Shown in pieces: positions 1 through 6,219 of a stretch of DNA of 10,989 nt. A model generated the notes under the pieces. It was not told the origin of the DNA. It worked only from the letters and a program-made list of their open reading frames with translations, and made no database searches. Position 1 is the first letter of the stretch. Each line of letters opens with the position of its first letter. The position numbers and the translations under genes are program-made. The stretch is from Halobacteriales archaeon. Lineage in GTDB: Archaea; Thermoplasmatota; SW-10-69-26; JACQPN01; JAIVGT01. Where the stretch lies: positions 1 to 10,989 of the forward strand of contig JAIVGT010000207.1 in assembly GCA_020201485.1 (NCBI GenBank), read 5' to 3'.

Positions 1-1729
1 CCTCCGTGGTGCGCGTGGAGCGAGCCATGCCGCGCTCCCACGCCGCGCGCAGCCCGGAGCCGAGGAGCATCGCGAGCGGGATGCCGATGGGCAGGGGCAG
101 GCCGATGGCGAACGCGGCCCCGAGCTTCGTGCGCCACTCCGCGAACGCGCCGACGGCGATACCGAAGCCTAACAGCAGGAGGGGCAGCTGGCCCTGCGCG
201 CTGAGCCCGACGAGGGCGGCGTAGGCGCGCGCTTGCGGCGCGGGGAAGTCCACCGCCCCGGACGCCACCGCGGGCGCGAGGGCGAGCATGACCACCCCGC
301 CGAGGAGCGCGCCGGGCACGATGCCGAGGAGCGCGGCGCGCAGCATGTCGCGCGGCGGGTTGCCCACGTAGAGCGCGACCTTGAGGTCGAGGAGCAGGTT
401 CCCCATCATCGTCACTCCGGCGAAGAAGCTCGCCGCTCCGACGAGCACGAGGGCGCTGAGCAGGGGCAAGGGCAGGCCGAACGGCGACAGCGCCAACGCC
501 AGGGCGAGCGCCATGACGAAGCCGGCACCGCTCGCCGGCTCCAGGCTCGTCTCGCCCGCGGCCTTCACCGCGACCGCCCCGAGCACGACGATGCCGACCG
601 TGACGAGGACGCCGACGAGGAGCGCGGCCGCGACCGGCGCGCCGCTCAGCGTGAGCAAGGCGGCGAGGGCGGCGACGAGGCCGGCGGCAGCGAGCGCCGT
701 CGGCCGAAGCGGCAGGTCGTACGCGCCCGGCGGCGGGGCCCGCAGCGCGCGCAGCTTCGGCGCGAGGCGCGCCAGCCCGGCCAAGCCCCCGCCGAGGATG
801 GCCCCGGCGGCGACGGCGCGCACCGGGCCTTGGAAGGCGAGCACCGCCGCGGGCTGGCCCTGCGCTGCTGCCGCGCCCAGGCCCGGCGTGAGCAGCACAG
901 CGAGCGGCGCGGCGAGGAGCCAGGCGAAGCACGCGCCGGCGACGATGACGAGCGCCGTGCGCACGCGCATGAACCAGCCGACCGCGACGAGGAGGGGGCT
1001 GAGCGCCAAGTTGAGCCAGGTGAGCTGCGCCGTGGCGAGCGGCTGCTGCAGGCCCGCGCCCGCGCTGTACCAGCCGGTCCGCTCCAGGGGCGCGAGCAGG
1101 GCCTGCCCGCCCAGGGGCACGTCGCGCGCGAAGGCGAACAGGCCCGCGCCGAGCGCGCCCAGGCCGACGTGCTTGCCGGCGCGGCGCGCGTCCTGGGCGT
1201 GCTCCGCCCGGGGCTGCGTGAGGGCGAGGAGCTGCACGTACTGCTCGAAGCTCGGGTAGGGCAAGGGCTCGTCCACGAGCCAGGCTTGCCGGAACGCGGC
1301 GAAGGCGAGCGAGCCGAGGATGCCGGCGAGGGCCGTGCCCACCACGCCCGCCGCGAGCAGCATCGGGCTGACCGCCGCCCCGCCCAGGAACAGCGCGGGC
1401 AGCACGTAGGCGTACCCGCCGACGATGAAGTTGGCGCCGCTGCTCGCGACCGCGGCCAGGTTCGTCTCCGCCGGGCCCCAGCGCAAGGCGAGGCCGGCCA
1501 GGAACACGACGTACCAGCTCCCGAACACGATGAGCCCGGTGCGCAGCCCGACGTACTGGTTCACGAGCGCGAAGCCCAGGCCGACGAGGACGCCGAGCGC
1601 GACGCGCCTCCGGTCCCAGCTGCGTGCCGGCTGCGCACGGCCCTGCGCGTCGAGCTGCCGTTCCAGCGTGCCGGAGTTGAGGCCGGCCCAGAACGCCGGG
1701 CTGAACGGCTCCACGCGCGCGGCGGCCAT
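1..1729 (-). CDS. OPT-family oligopeptide/metal-chelate transporter (3' end beyond window)
   Basis: This is a polytopic permease. OPT proteins import oligopeptides or metal-chelate complexes across the cytoplasmic membrane, and the substrate here cannot be read from sequence. The visible 576 residues contain about a dozen hydrophobic segments. Family-like motifs include ASSGANFIVGGYAYVLPAL near 95-113, DEPLPYPSFEQ near 153-163 (compare the LPFPxGxA region), GETSLEPASGAGF near 392-404, and LLLDLKVALYVGNPPRDML near 445-463, which matches the conserved 'DLKxGyxxGxxPR' loop. The ATG at 1729 follows a short polar N-terminus and is the only good start. Translation is open to the window edge, so the C-terminus is missing. 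The gene is divergent from the PqqD-like gene and shares about 100 bp of upstream sequence with it. The family call is firm; the substrate is unknown. Confidence 0.85.
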   Translation of the reverse strand, partial: MAAARVEPFSPAFWAGLNSGTLERQLDAQGRAQPARSWDRRRVALGVLVGLGFALVNQYVGLRTGLIVFGSWYVVFLAGLALRWGPAETNLAAVASSGANFIVGGYAYVLPALFLGGAAVSPMLLAAGVVGTALAGILGSLAFAAFRQAWLVDEPLPYPSFEQYVQLLALTQPRAEHAQDARRAGKHVGLGALGAGLFAFARDVPLGGQALLAPLERTGWYSAGAGLQQPLATAQLTWLNLALSPLLVAVGWFMRVRTALVIVAGACFAWLLAAPLAVLLTPGLGAAAAQGQPAAVLAFQGPVRAVAAGAILGGGLAGLARLAPKLRALRAPPPGAYDLPLRPTALAAAGLVAALAALLTLSGAPVAAALLVGVLVTVGIVVLGAVAVKAAGETSLEPASGAGFVMALALALALSPFGLPLPLLSALVLVGAASFFAGVTMMGNLLLDLKVALYVGNPPRDMLRAALLGIVPGALLGGVVMLALAPAVASGAVDFPAPQARAYAALVGLSAQGQLPLLLLGFGIAVGAFAEWRTKLGAAFAIGLPLPIGIPLAMLLGSGLRAAWERGMARSTRTTE

Positions 1730-1759
1730 GGCAGGCGCACCAGGCTCACCGGCCAAGCA

Positions 1760-1785
1760 GGTTGCGGTTTTCCCGCGCCGCAACC
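1760..1785. promoter_or_regulatory. Inverted repeat between divergent OPT and PqqD-like genes
   Basis: GGTTGCGG (1760-1767) and CCGCAACC (1778-1785) form a perfect 8-bp inverted repeat around a 10-nt T-rich spacer. It lies 31 bp upstream of the OPT start and overlaps the earliest possible start of the PqqD-like ORF. It could be an operator for one or both genes, or an RNA hairpin. The repeat is seen directly; the function is inferred. Confidence 0.4.
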
Positions 1786-2154
1786 GCCATCAGGCGGGGC
1801 CGGCATGCCGGGCCGTGGACCTCGCCGCCCTCTACCCTGCGCGTGCACCTCGACGACGCCGGCACGCGCGCCTTCGAGCTCAGCGACGGCCAGCGCACGG
1901 CCCGCCAGGTCGCGGAGCAGCTCGTGCAGGAGCTGGGCGAGCGCGCCGGGCCGGAGGACCGGGCCCTGGCGTTCCTGGGGACCTTGGCCCGCAACGGCGT
2001 GCTCCTGCTCGCCGAGGAGCCAGCCCGCGCGCCGCTGGACGCGCCCCCGCCCCGCGGCCTGGCGTGCGGGAGCTGCGGCCGCGCCTTCCACACCGCCGAC
2101 CCCGAGGGCACGAGGCTCCGTTGCCCCGCGTGCCGGAAGCCCGTGCGCGCCTGA
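1762..2154 (+). CDS. PqqD-like (RRE-fold) domain protein with C-terminal zinc ribbon
   Basis: Residues about 26-83 resemble the PqqD family, the winged-helix fold that acts as a RiPP recognition element. The pattern is a strand, LDDAGTRAFELSDGQRT (compare 'LNETGxxIWELLDGxRT'), a helix ARQVAEQLVQELG, an acidic linker, and a final helix plus strand FLGTLARNGVLLL. A separate zinc ribbon follows, with C102xxC105 and C121xxC124 spaced by 15 residues. PqqD proteins usually deliver a precursor peptide to a radical SAM or other modifying enzyme, but no such partner is visible here. The start is uncertain. The frame opens at TTG 1762, while CTG 1837 and GTG 1843 are later alternatives that would leave little ahead of the domain. 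The 78-residue gene follows 53 bp later, perhaps co-transcribed. The domain calls are from motif memory. Confidence 0.65.
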   Translation: MRFSRAATAIRRGRHAGPWTSPPSTLRVHLDDAGTRAFELSDGQRTARQVAEQLVQELGERAGPEDRALAFLGTLARNGVLLLAEEPARAPLDAPPPRGLACGSCGRAFHTADPEGTRLRCPACRKPVRA

Positions 2155-2196
2155 GGCCCAGGGCGCACGCGCGAGCCCTCATGCAGCGCACCGCGC

Positions 2197-2202
2197 AAGG
2201 AG
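2197..2202 (+). promoter_or_regulatory. Shine-Dalgarno AAGGAG selecting the 2208 start
   Basis: AAGGAG ends 5 bases before ATG 2208. It favours this start over the in-frame ATG at 2181, which has no comparable site. Confidence 0.6.
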
Positions 2203-2207
2203 CCCCG

Positions 2208-2444
2208 ATGGCCGCGCACCGCATGCGTCGAGGACAGAGGCTGCTCGAGGTCCAGGCGGCGGAGGGCCCGCTCGAAGGCTACCGCACGATCAGCCTGGAG
2301 GAAGGGGGCGCGACCGGCGCCATGGTCCACGACGGGCCGCCCGAAGGGTACACCGGACGATGGGCACAGGAGCACGGCGAGCTGCGCGTCGCCCCGGCGG
2401 TGGATGCGCTGCTGGCCCGGATGCGGAAGCTGCGGAGCGGCTGA
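2208..2444 (+). CDS. Hypothetical 78-residue protein with two GPxEGY repeats
   Basis: I do not recognise this family. The ATG is set by a good Shine-Dalgarno site 5 bases upstream. The protein is basic at the N-terminus (MAAHRMRRGQR) and has no signal peptide, membrane segment or cysteine. Two similar short units are visible, GPLEGY at residues 20-25 and GPPEGY at 43-48. Each is followed by a polar stretch ending in an acidic/glycine turn, which suggests a small duplicated beta unit. The C-terminal part (VDALLARMRKL) looks helical. It lies 53 bp after the PqqD-like gene on the same strand. Its TGA ends at 2444, directly against the stop of the convergent ribbon-helix-helix gene at 2445. Codon third positions are strongly G/C, as in the neighbours, so it looks real. 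Confidence 0.6.
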   Translation: MAAHRMRRGQRLLEVQAAEGPLEGYRTISLEEGGATGAMVHDGPPEGYTGRWAQEHGELRVAPAVDALLARMRKLRSG

Positions 2445-2642
2445 CTACACCATCGTCTCGTCGAGCGCCTTGAGCTCGACCAGACGGTCGCGCGTGCTCG
2501 GGGCCTCCTCGTCGAGGTACTTCTGCAACGCGCGTTCGACCGCTTCGCTGATGGTGACGCCCTCGGTCAGCTTCAGCGTGTGGAGGCGCAGGTGCTGCTC
2601 GATGGGAATCTTGACCTTGATCTCCTTGAACCGTCGGCTCAT
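2445..2642 (-). CDS. Ribbon-helix-helix (CopG/MetJ-like) DNA-binding protein
   Basis: A 65-residue protein. The N-terminal FKEIKVKIPIEQHLRL forms the expected DNA-contacting strand and first helix. TEGVTISEAVERALQKYLDEE is the second helix, with the typical 'T-ISEAVxxALxxYL' pattern of ribbon-helix-helix dimers. These proteins bind palindromic operators and often repress themselves or act as antitoxins. No toxin gene is adjacent in the same orientation, so a stand-alone regulator is more likely. ATG 2642 begins exactly before the fold; upstream codons in the same frame have no family character. The stop is TAG. The gene lies downstream of tRNA-Trp on the same strand. A hairpin-like palindrome at 2707-2723 lies 65 bp upstream and could be its operator. 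Confidence 0.75.
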   Translation of the reverse strand: MSRRFKEIKVKIPIEQHLRLHTLKLTEGVTISEAVERALQKYLDEEAPSTRDRLVELKALDETMV

Positions 2643-2706
2643 GGCGTGACCGTCCCCGCGACCCTGATGACCGCTTTTGGCCCCTCGCCCCCTTAACGGT
2701 ATGCAC

Positions 2707-2723
2707 ATGCCCAAAGGGGGCAT
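2707..2723. repeat. 6-bp inverted repeat upstream of the RHH gene
   Basis: ATGCCC (2707-2712) and GGGCAT (2718-2723) flank a 5-nt spacer. It lies between the tRNA-Trp 3' end and the RHH gene. No T-run follows on the minus strand, so it is a weak terminator candidate. An operator for the RHH protein is an equally good guess. Confidence 0.3.
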
Positions 2724-2800
2724 CGGGCCGCGGGCCCGGTGGCTGCCGGCTGCGCAGCGAGGAAGCGCCCAGGCTGGCGGGCGTGGTGGGGGCACTGGGA

Positions 2801-2875
2801 GTTTCACCCAGGGAGGCCCATGCAGCGGGGACGTCTCCCTCACCCGCCGCCTTCGCGGCGACGGCCTCCGAGGGA
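2801..2875 (-). other. tRNA-Trp intron 2, in the T-loop (59/60), with canonical bulge-helix-bulge
   Basis: This 75-nt intron interrupts the T-loop. The outer helix is the T-stem CTGGG/CCCAG. The 4-bp central helix is exon TTCA (54-57) with intron TGAA (2806-2803). The two 3-nt bulges are AA^T and AC^T, cut between 2876/2875 and 2801/2800. The inner helix is CCC/GGG, a 2x2 internal loop, then GGAGGCC (2869-2863) with GGCCTCC (2818-2812). Inside are two further hairpins, GTCGCC/GGCGGC with a GCGAA loop and GGGA/TCCC with a GACG loop. No box C/D motif is seen in this intron. Confidence 0.88.
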
Positions 2876-2896
2876 TTTGAACCCAGATCGGCGGGT

Positions 2897-2983
2897 CTCT
2901 TCTCGGGTAGCGGTCAGCGCTCCAATCCGTCGTCAGTGGCCCTGCAGAGGCCTCGGCAGACCCGGTGCGCCATCATCCCTGAA
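2897..2983 (-). ncRNA. tRNA-Trp intron 1 containing a box C/D 2'-O-methylation guide RNA
   Basis: This 87-nt intron has box C ATGATGG (2976-2970), box D' CCGA (2956-2953, one mismatch), box C' TGACGA (2935-2930) and box D CTGA (2917-2914). The C-D' and C'-D spacers are 13 and 12 nt, as usual for archaeal C/D RNAs. The D' guide (2964-2957) forms 8 pairs with tRNA positions 35-42, and the D'+5 base G2961 pairs with C39. The D guide TGGAGC (2924-2919) pairs with positions 31-36, and the D+5 base G2922 pairs with C34. These are the two sites modified by the haloarchaeal tRNA-Trp intron. The splice motif has outer helix GCGGG/CCCGC, central helix CTCC/GAAG with one C-A mismatch, and 3-nt bulges cut after G37 and before A38. 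The intron ends pair as TC-a-GGG/CCCGA. Confidence 0.9.
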
Positions 2984-3078
2984 CTGGAGCCCGCAATGAT
3001 ACCTGGTTACACTATGCCCCCATGTCGACAACGCATCGTCCCCGCGTGGTCCGGGCGCGGCGGAAACTCTGCCCGCGG

Positions 3079-3086
3079 ATATAAGG
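3079..3086 (-). promoter_or_regulatory. Candidate TATA box for tRNA-Trp
   Basis: On the minus strand CCTTATAT occupies 3086-3079, an isolated AT-rich element in GC-rich DNA. It is about 60 nt before the mature 5' end, so transcription would start near 3055 and give a leader of about 34 nt for RNase P to remove. Only the element is seen; its use is inferred. Confidence 0.4.
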
Positions 3087-3102
3087 GCATCGTCGGCCGC
3101 GT

Positions 3103-5910
3103 TCAGGGAGCGGCCGCGGCTTCCTTCTGCGCCTTCATCGCCGCGGCCTTCTCCAGCGCGGCCTTCTTGCGCGCCTCCAGCTCCTCGGGCGTGAGCTTCG
3201 GCGGCGCCGGCTTCGGCGCGGCGGCCGGGGCAGCGGGACCGGGCGGGGCCTCGCCCGGGAGCGCGATGCCCGCGGCGCGCGCCACGAGCTGCAGCACGTC
3301 CACGACCTGCACCGCCTTCGACGCCCGCGCCGCGACCTCGCCCAGCTGGGCCTCGCACAGCGGGTTGCTCGTCACGAGCGTGGTCACTCCTGCCGCCAGG
3401 GCCTGGTCCAGGGCGCGCGTGCTCGCCGCCTCGGCCACGCCCGGCATGGCCTCGCGCATCCCGCCCGGCGCGCCGCAGGCGAGGATGGGCAACTGCACGA
3501 GCTGGAGGCCCGGCACCTTCGCCAGCAGCTTCGCGCTGCTCGCATCGGCCGCGCAGCACGGCTCGGTGAAGTGGACCTTCTCCGCGACCTGGCTCGTCAA
3601 GGCCAAGCCCTTGCCGGCGAGGGGCAGCAGGTATGCCGGCGCGTGCTGCACCTGCACGTTCCACGCGATGCCCTCCTCGGCCGCGACCGCGGGCCAGAAC
3701 TCGCGCATCGTCGCCGCGTCCTGCGCGTCGGGCGTGACGAGGACCTCGCAGCCGGTCTTGAGGATGGCCGTCATCGCCGCCTTGGCCTGCTTCGCCGCCG
3801 CTTCCCGCTGGCCCGTCCAGAGCAGCTCGTGGCCGCTGTCGGGCTCGGCCGCGCCGAGCGTGTTCACGGCGCCGACCTTGCGCATCAGCTCCAAGCCGGC
3901 GAGGGCGACCTGCGGCCGCTCGTACGCGGCGCGCGAGCCGGCGTAGTAGAGCACCTTCGCTCCCGAGGCGGGCGTGAAGTCCGCGGGCAGCCAGGCGCCG
4001 CGCTGCGCCTTCGGCTTGCCCATGGGGTTGCCTTCCTTCGCGACGAGCGCGGCCATGCCCTCGTGCTGCGGCAGCGGGCCGAGCGCGTTCGCCGCCTCCG
4101 TGCGGAGGGCGATGCGCGCCGCCTGGATGGGGATCTTGCTCGGGCACACCGCGTCCCCGGCGCGCGTCAGCGGCACGGCGAAGACGTTCTCGTGCAGGCG
4201 CTGCGTCCAGCGCGCCTCGCCCTCGAGCAGGGCGCGCGCCGCCATGACCTGGCCCCGGCTCTTCTGCGTCTCCCACGGCCCCGCTGCCGGCACGGCCGTG
4301 TTGCACAGCCCGCAGAAGCTGCAGGTGTAGAGCTCGTTGCCGAACTCCGCGACGGCGCCGCCGTGCGCGCGCCCGATGGCCAAGGCCACGCCCACGTCGC
4401 CGCTGCGCTCGCCCTCGGCGCCCTTGTACGGGGCCAGGCCGCGCACGGCCTTGAGGAGGGGCTTCTGCGTGCGCATGAACATGGCGATGTGCGCCATGGG
4501 CATGCCGCGCAGGCGCGCCGGGGTGAGCTTGCCCGGGTTCATGACCTCCCACAGGTCGTGCTTCTGCTTGTACGCGGCCAGGCGCGCCGAGCGATGCTCG
4601 CCGAGCGTGCGCTTCGTCTCCGTCGCGAGCAGCAGGCTGGGATAGGCGCACGTCCCGCCCAGCTCCTTCGCGGCGTCGATGACCGCGTACAGGTTGCCCA
4701 GGCTCGTGGGGAACTCCATGCGCCGCTCGTCCTCGAGGATGTGCACGCGCACCATGGCCAGGCCCTGGCCGGCGGCGAACGCGTCCACGCACACGCGCGT
4801 CCGCGCCGCCGCGCTCAGCGCGTGCAGCGCCTCGGCCAGGCGGGCGACGGGCACGAGGCATTCGGCGGTGAGCACGGTCGGGCCGAGGCGGTGCAAGCTG
4901 ACCCAGGCGCCGCGCTGGCCCCACTCCTTCGCGGCTTGCGCGTCGGGCAGGAGCTTGCCGCCGCGCTCCGCGAGCAGGGCCTCGACGCGCGGCTTGGCCG
5001 CGGCGAGCTGGTCCGCCGGGAACGCGACGAGGACGTGCGGCTTCTCCTGCAGGCCCTTGACCTCGCTCGCCTCCTGGCGCAGGCTGACGAAGTCGGCGGT
5101 GAGCACGCTGACGTGGTACGGGTCGAGGCTGAGCAGCGCGCCGAACGCCCCGGCCGCCTTGGCCTGGTCGTCGAAGGCGATGAGGAGCGGCGCGTACGCC
5201 TGCTGGGGCCCGACCTGGAGCGTGACGCGCGTGAGGAAACCGGTGCAGCCCTGCATGCCGCGCACGAGGTCCAGGTCGTCGCCCTCCACCTGCGCCACGC
5301 TGCGGTCGGGGCGGATGACCTCGACGCTGCTGCACTGCGCGCTGATGGGGCCGTGCATGGCGCTGCCGATGCCGTACCGTCCGAGGGCGACGCTGCCTCC
5401 GACCGTGCTTGCCCAGGACAGCTCGGGCTCCACGAGGGGCTGAAGCTTGTGCGCGGCCAAGGCCTCCCGCAGCTTGTCGAACGTCACGCCCGCCTCGGCC
5501 GTGGCCGTGCCGGCGTACGCGTCGACGCTCAGGACGCGGTCGAAGCCGGTCATGCTCACGGCGATGCCGCCCTCGGACGGGATGCTCGCCCCGTTCGTGC
5601 TCGTGCCGTTGCCGCGCGGCGTGACGGGCAGGCCGTGCCGCTCCGCGAGGCGCAGGGCCTCGACGAGGTCGCCGCGGTTCCCCGCCTGCACGACGGCGTA
5701 CGGCTTGCGCTTCATGACCTGGTCCACGAGGGCCGCGGGGAGCGCGCCGCGGTCGCGCGCCGCCACGGCGCGCTCGGCGAGGTCCACGGTGACGCGCTCG
5801 TTGAAGATGAAGCGCAGCTCCCGCTTGAGGCCGTCGGGCAGCTCGCGGACCAGTGGCGAGTAGCGGTAGGTGAGCTTGAACGGAGCGCTCAGCATCTCGA
5901 GCGGGTCCAT
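3103..5910 (-). CDS. Fused FAD-binding (GlcD/DLD-type) and Fe-S/CCG-like oxidoreductase
   Basis: This 935-residue protein resembles the GlcD-GlcF fusions that oxidise 2-hydroxyacids such as D-lactate or glycolate. The FAD-binding PCMH domain spans about 65-240, with TPRGNGTSTNGASIP at 97-111 and WASTVGGSVALGRYGIGS at 166-183. The cap domain ends with the family NPGK at 458-461. A ferredoxin-like segment follows with C530xxC533xxC536, but V540 replaces the fourth Cys; the second motif keeps only C589-P. These four are the ligands of one [4Fe-4S] cluster. The C-terminal half (about 650-880) follows the HdrB/GlpC CCG layout, but most cysteines are gone (S659 in YAGS, 692-694 without CCG). C785, C786, C812 and C852 remain. 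An Ala/Lys/Pro-rich tail ends it. ATG 5910 gives a typical N-terminus. It is probably cytoplasmic or membrane-associated; the substrate is unknown. Confidence 0.8.
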   Translation of the reverse strand: MDPLEMLSAPFKLTYRYSPLVRELPDGLKRELRFIFNERVTVDLAERAVAARDRGALPAALVDQVMKRKPYAVVQAGNRGDLVEALRLAERHGLPVTPRGNGTSTNGASIPSEGGIAVSMTGFDRVLSVDAYAGTATAEAGVTFDKLREALAAHKLQPLVEPELSWASTVGGSVALGRYGIGSAMHGPISAQCSSVEVIRPDRSVAQVEGDDLDLVRGMQGCTGFLTRVTLQVGPQQAYAPLLIAFDDQAKAAGAFGALLSLDPYHVSVLTADFVSLRQEASEVKGLQEKPHVLVAFPADQLAAAKPRVEALLAERGGKLLPDAQAAKEWGQRGAWVSLHRLGPTVLTAECLVPVARLAEALHALSAAARTRVCVDAFAAGQGLAMVRVHILEDERRMEFPTSLGNLYAVIDAAKELGGTCAYPSLLLATETKRTLGEHRSARLAAYKQKHDLWEVMNPGKLTPARLRGMPMAHIAMFMRTQKPLLKAVRGLAPYKGAEGERSGDVGVALAIGRAHGGAVAEFGNELYTCSFCGLCNTAVPAAGPWETQKSRGQVMAARALLEGEARWTQRLHENVFAVPLTRAGDAVCPSKIPIQAARIALRTEAANALGPLPQHEGMAALVAKEGNPMGKPKAQRGAWLPADFTPASGAKVLYYAGSRAAYERPQVALAGLELMRKVGAVNTLGAAEPDSGHELLWTGQREAAAKQAKAAMTAILKTGCEVLVTPDAQDAATMREFWPAVAAEEGIAWNVQVQHAPAYLLPLAGKGLALTSQVAEKVHFTEPCCAADASSAKLLAKVPGLQLVQLPILACGAPGGMREAMPGVAEAASTRALDQALAAGVTTLVTSNPLCEAQLGEVAARASKAVQVVDVLQLVARAAGIALPGEAPPGPAAPAAAPKPAPPKLTPEELEARKKAALEKAAAMKAQKEAAAAP

Positions 5911-5940
5911 GGCGGCCGTAACGAGCCAGCGGGGCTCATG

Positions 5941-5955
5941 GCTTAACCCTTATCG
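5941..5955. promoter_or_regulatory. Candidate divergent promoter (TTAA/TTATC) between 5910(-) and 5978(+)
   Basis: GCTTAACCCTTATCG is the only AT-richer stretch here. On the minus strand GTTAAG lies about 33 bp before ATG 5910. On the plus strand CTTATC lies about 27 bp before the GTG at 5978, the spacing of a leaderless archaeal promoter. This is weak evidence. Confidence 0.3.
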
Positions 5956-5977
5956 CGCGCCGCCGGCTCCGCCCGGC

Positions 5978-6219
5978 GTGCCGGGCCTGCCCTGCGTCCT
6001 GCTCGGGCTGGAGGGGCGGTGCGTGGCCGCGCCCTGCCTCGCCGGGTACCTCGTGCTCGGCGGACCATGGTGGGGGCCTGCGTCCTTCCTCGTGCCCGAC
6101 CTGGGCCTGCTCGACCATGGGCCGCGCGCCGGGAGCTCCACATCGGCCGGGACATCGCGCTCGGCGACGGCCTGACGTACGCGACCGCGTTCCGCGACCC
6201 GCACCTGCAGCGCGTGTGA
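5978..6219 (+). other. Possible small gene broken by a frameshift
   Basis: Two overlapping + frames show coding-like G/C-rich third positions in succession. The first runs from GTG 5978 through VLLGLEGRCVAAPCLAGYLV and WWGPASFLVPDLGLLDHG to about 6120. The second, offset by one base, runs through RRELHIGRDIALGDGLTYAT and AFRDPHLQRV to TGA at 6217-6219. Joining them by a single-base shift near 6118-6125 would give a protein of about 80 residues. Left alone, the first frame ends at 6175 in low-quality Ser/Thr codons. I do not recognise the product. It could be a decayed gene, a sequencing error or chance in GC-rich DNA. Confidence 0.28.

Larger units (their letters stand above)
2784..3021 (-). 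tRNA. trnW: tRNA-Trp(CCA) with two introns
   Basis: Exon 1 is 2984-3021, exon 2 is 2876-2896 and exon 3 is 2787-2800, with CCA encoded at 2786-2784. The spliced RNA is a normal 73-nt cloverleaf. Acceptor GGGGGCA pairs fully with TGCCCCC, followed by A73. T8 and A9 are normal and the D-arm has GG at 18/19. Anticodon stem GCGGG/CCCGC closes the loop CTCCAGA with anticodon CCA (2987-2985). The variable loop is CGAT, and A15-T48 can form the Levitt pair. T-stem CTGGG/CCCAG closes loop TTCAAAT. Intron 1 is after G37, the classical archaeal site; intron 2 is between A59 and T60. Neither the T-stem nor the acceptor can close without removing intron 2. All pairings were checked base by base. Confidence 0.93.

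Noticed and set aside
233..2473. Long + strand ORF of 746 codons
   Set aside because: Arg/Gly/Glu-rich shadow antisense to the OPT gene and across other genes. It has no domain character, while the opposite strand gives clear OPT motifs.
2445..2642. RHH protein as an antitoxin paired with the 78-residue protein
   Set aside because: The genes are convergent rather than in one operon, and the 78-residue protein shows no toxin-family motif.
2787..2896. Using CGTCCCC near 2830 as the tRNA 3' acceptor strand
   Set aside because: It leaves mismatches at A7-C66 and in the T-stem. TGCCCCC at 2788-2794 gives seven perfect pairs, a perfect T-stem and A73.
2862..2952. A 91-nt class II tRNA ending at GGAGGCC, with GGCCTCT as the 5' acceptor strand
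   Set aside because: The acceptor pairs, but the T-stem is CTGGG against CCCTC and no D-arm or anticodon arm can be drawn. The same sequence is fully explained as part of the two-intron tRNA-Trp; GGAGGCC belongs to the inner helix of intron 2.
2933..5946. Long alternative ORFs over the FAD/Fe-S gene on both strands (about 800 and 791 codons)
   Set aside because: Arg/Ala/Gly/His-rich shadows typical of high-GC DNA; the 3103-5910 minus frame contains all recognisable motifs.
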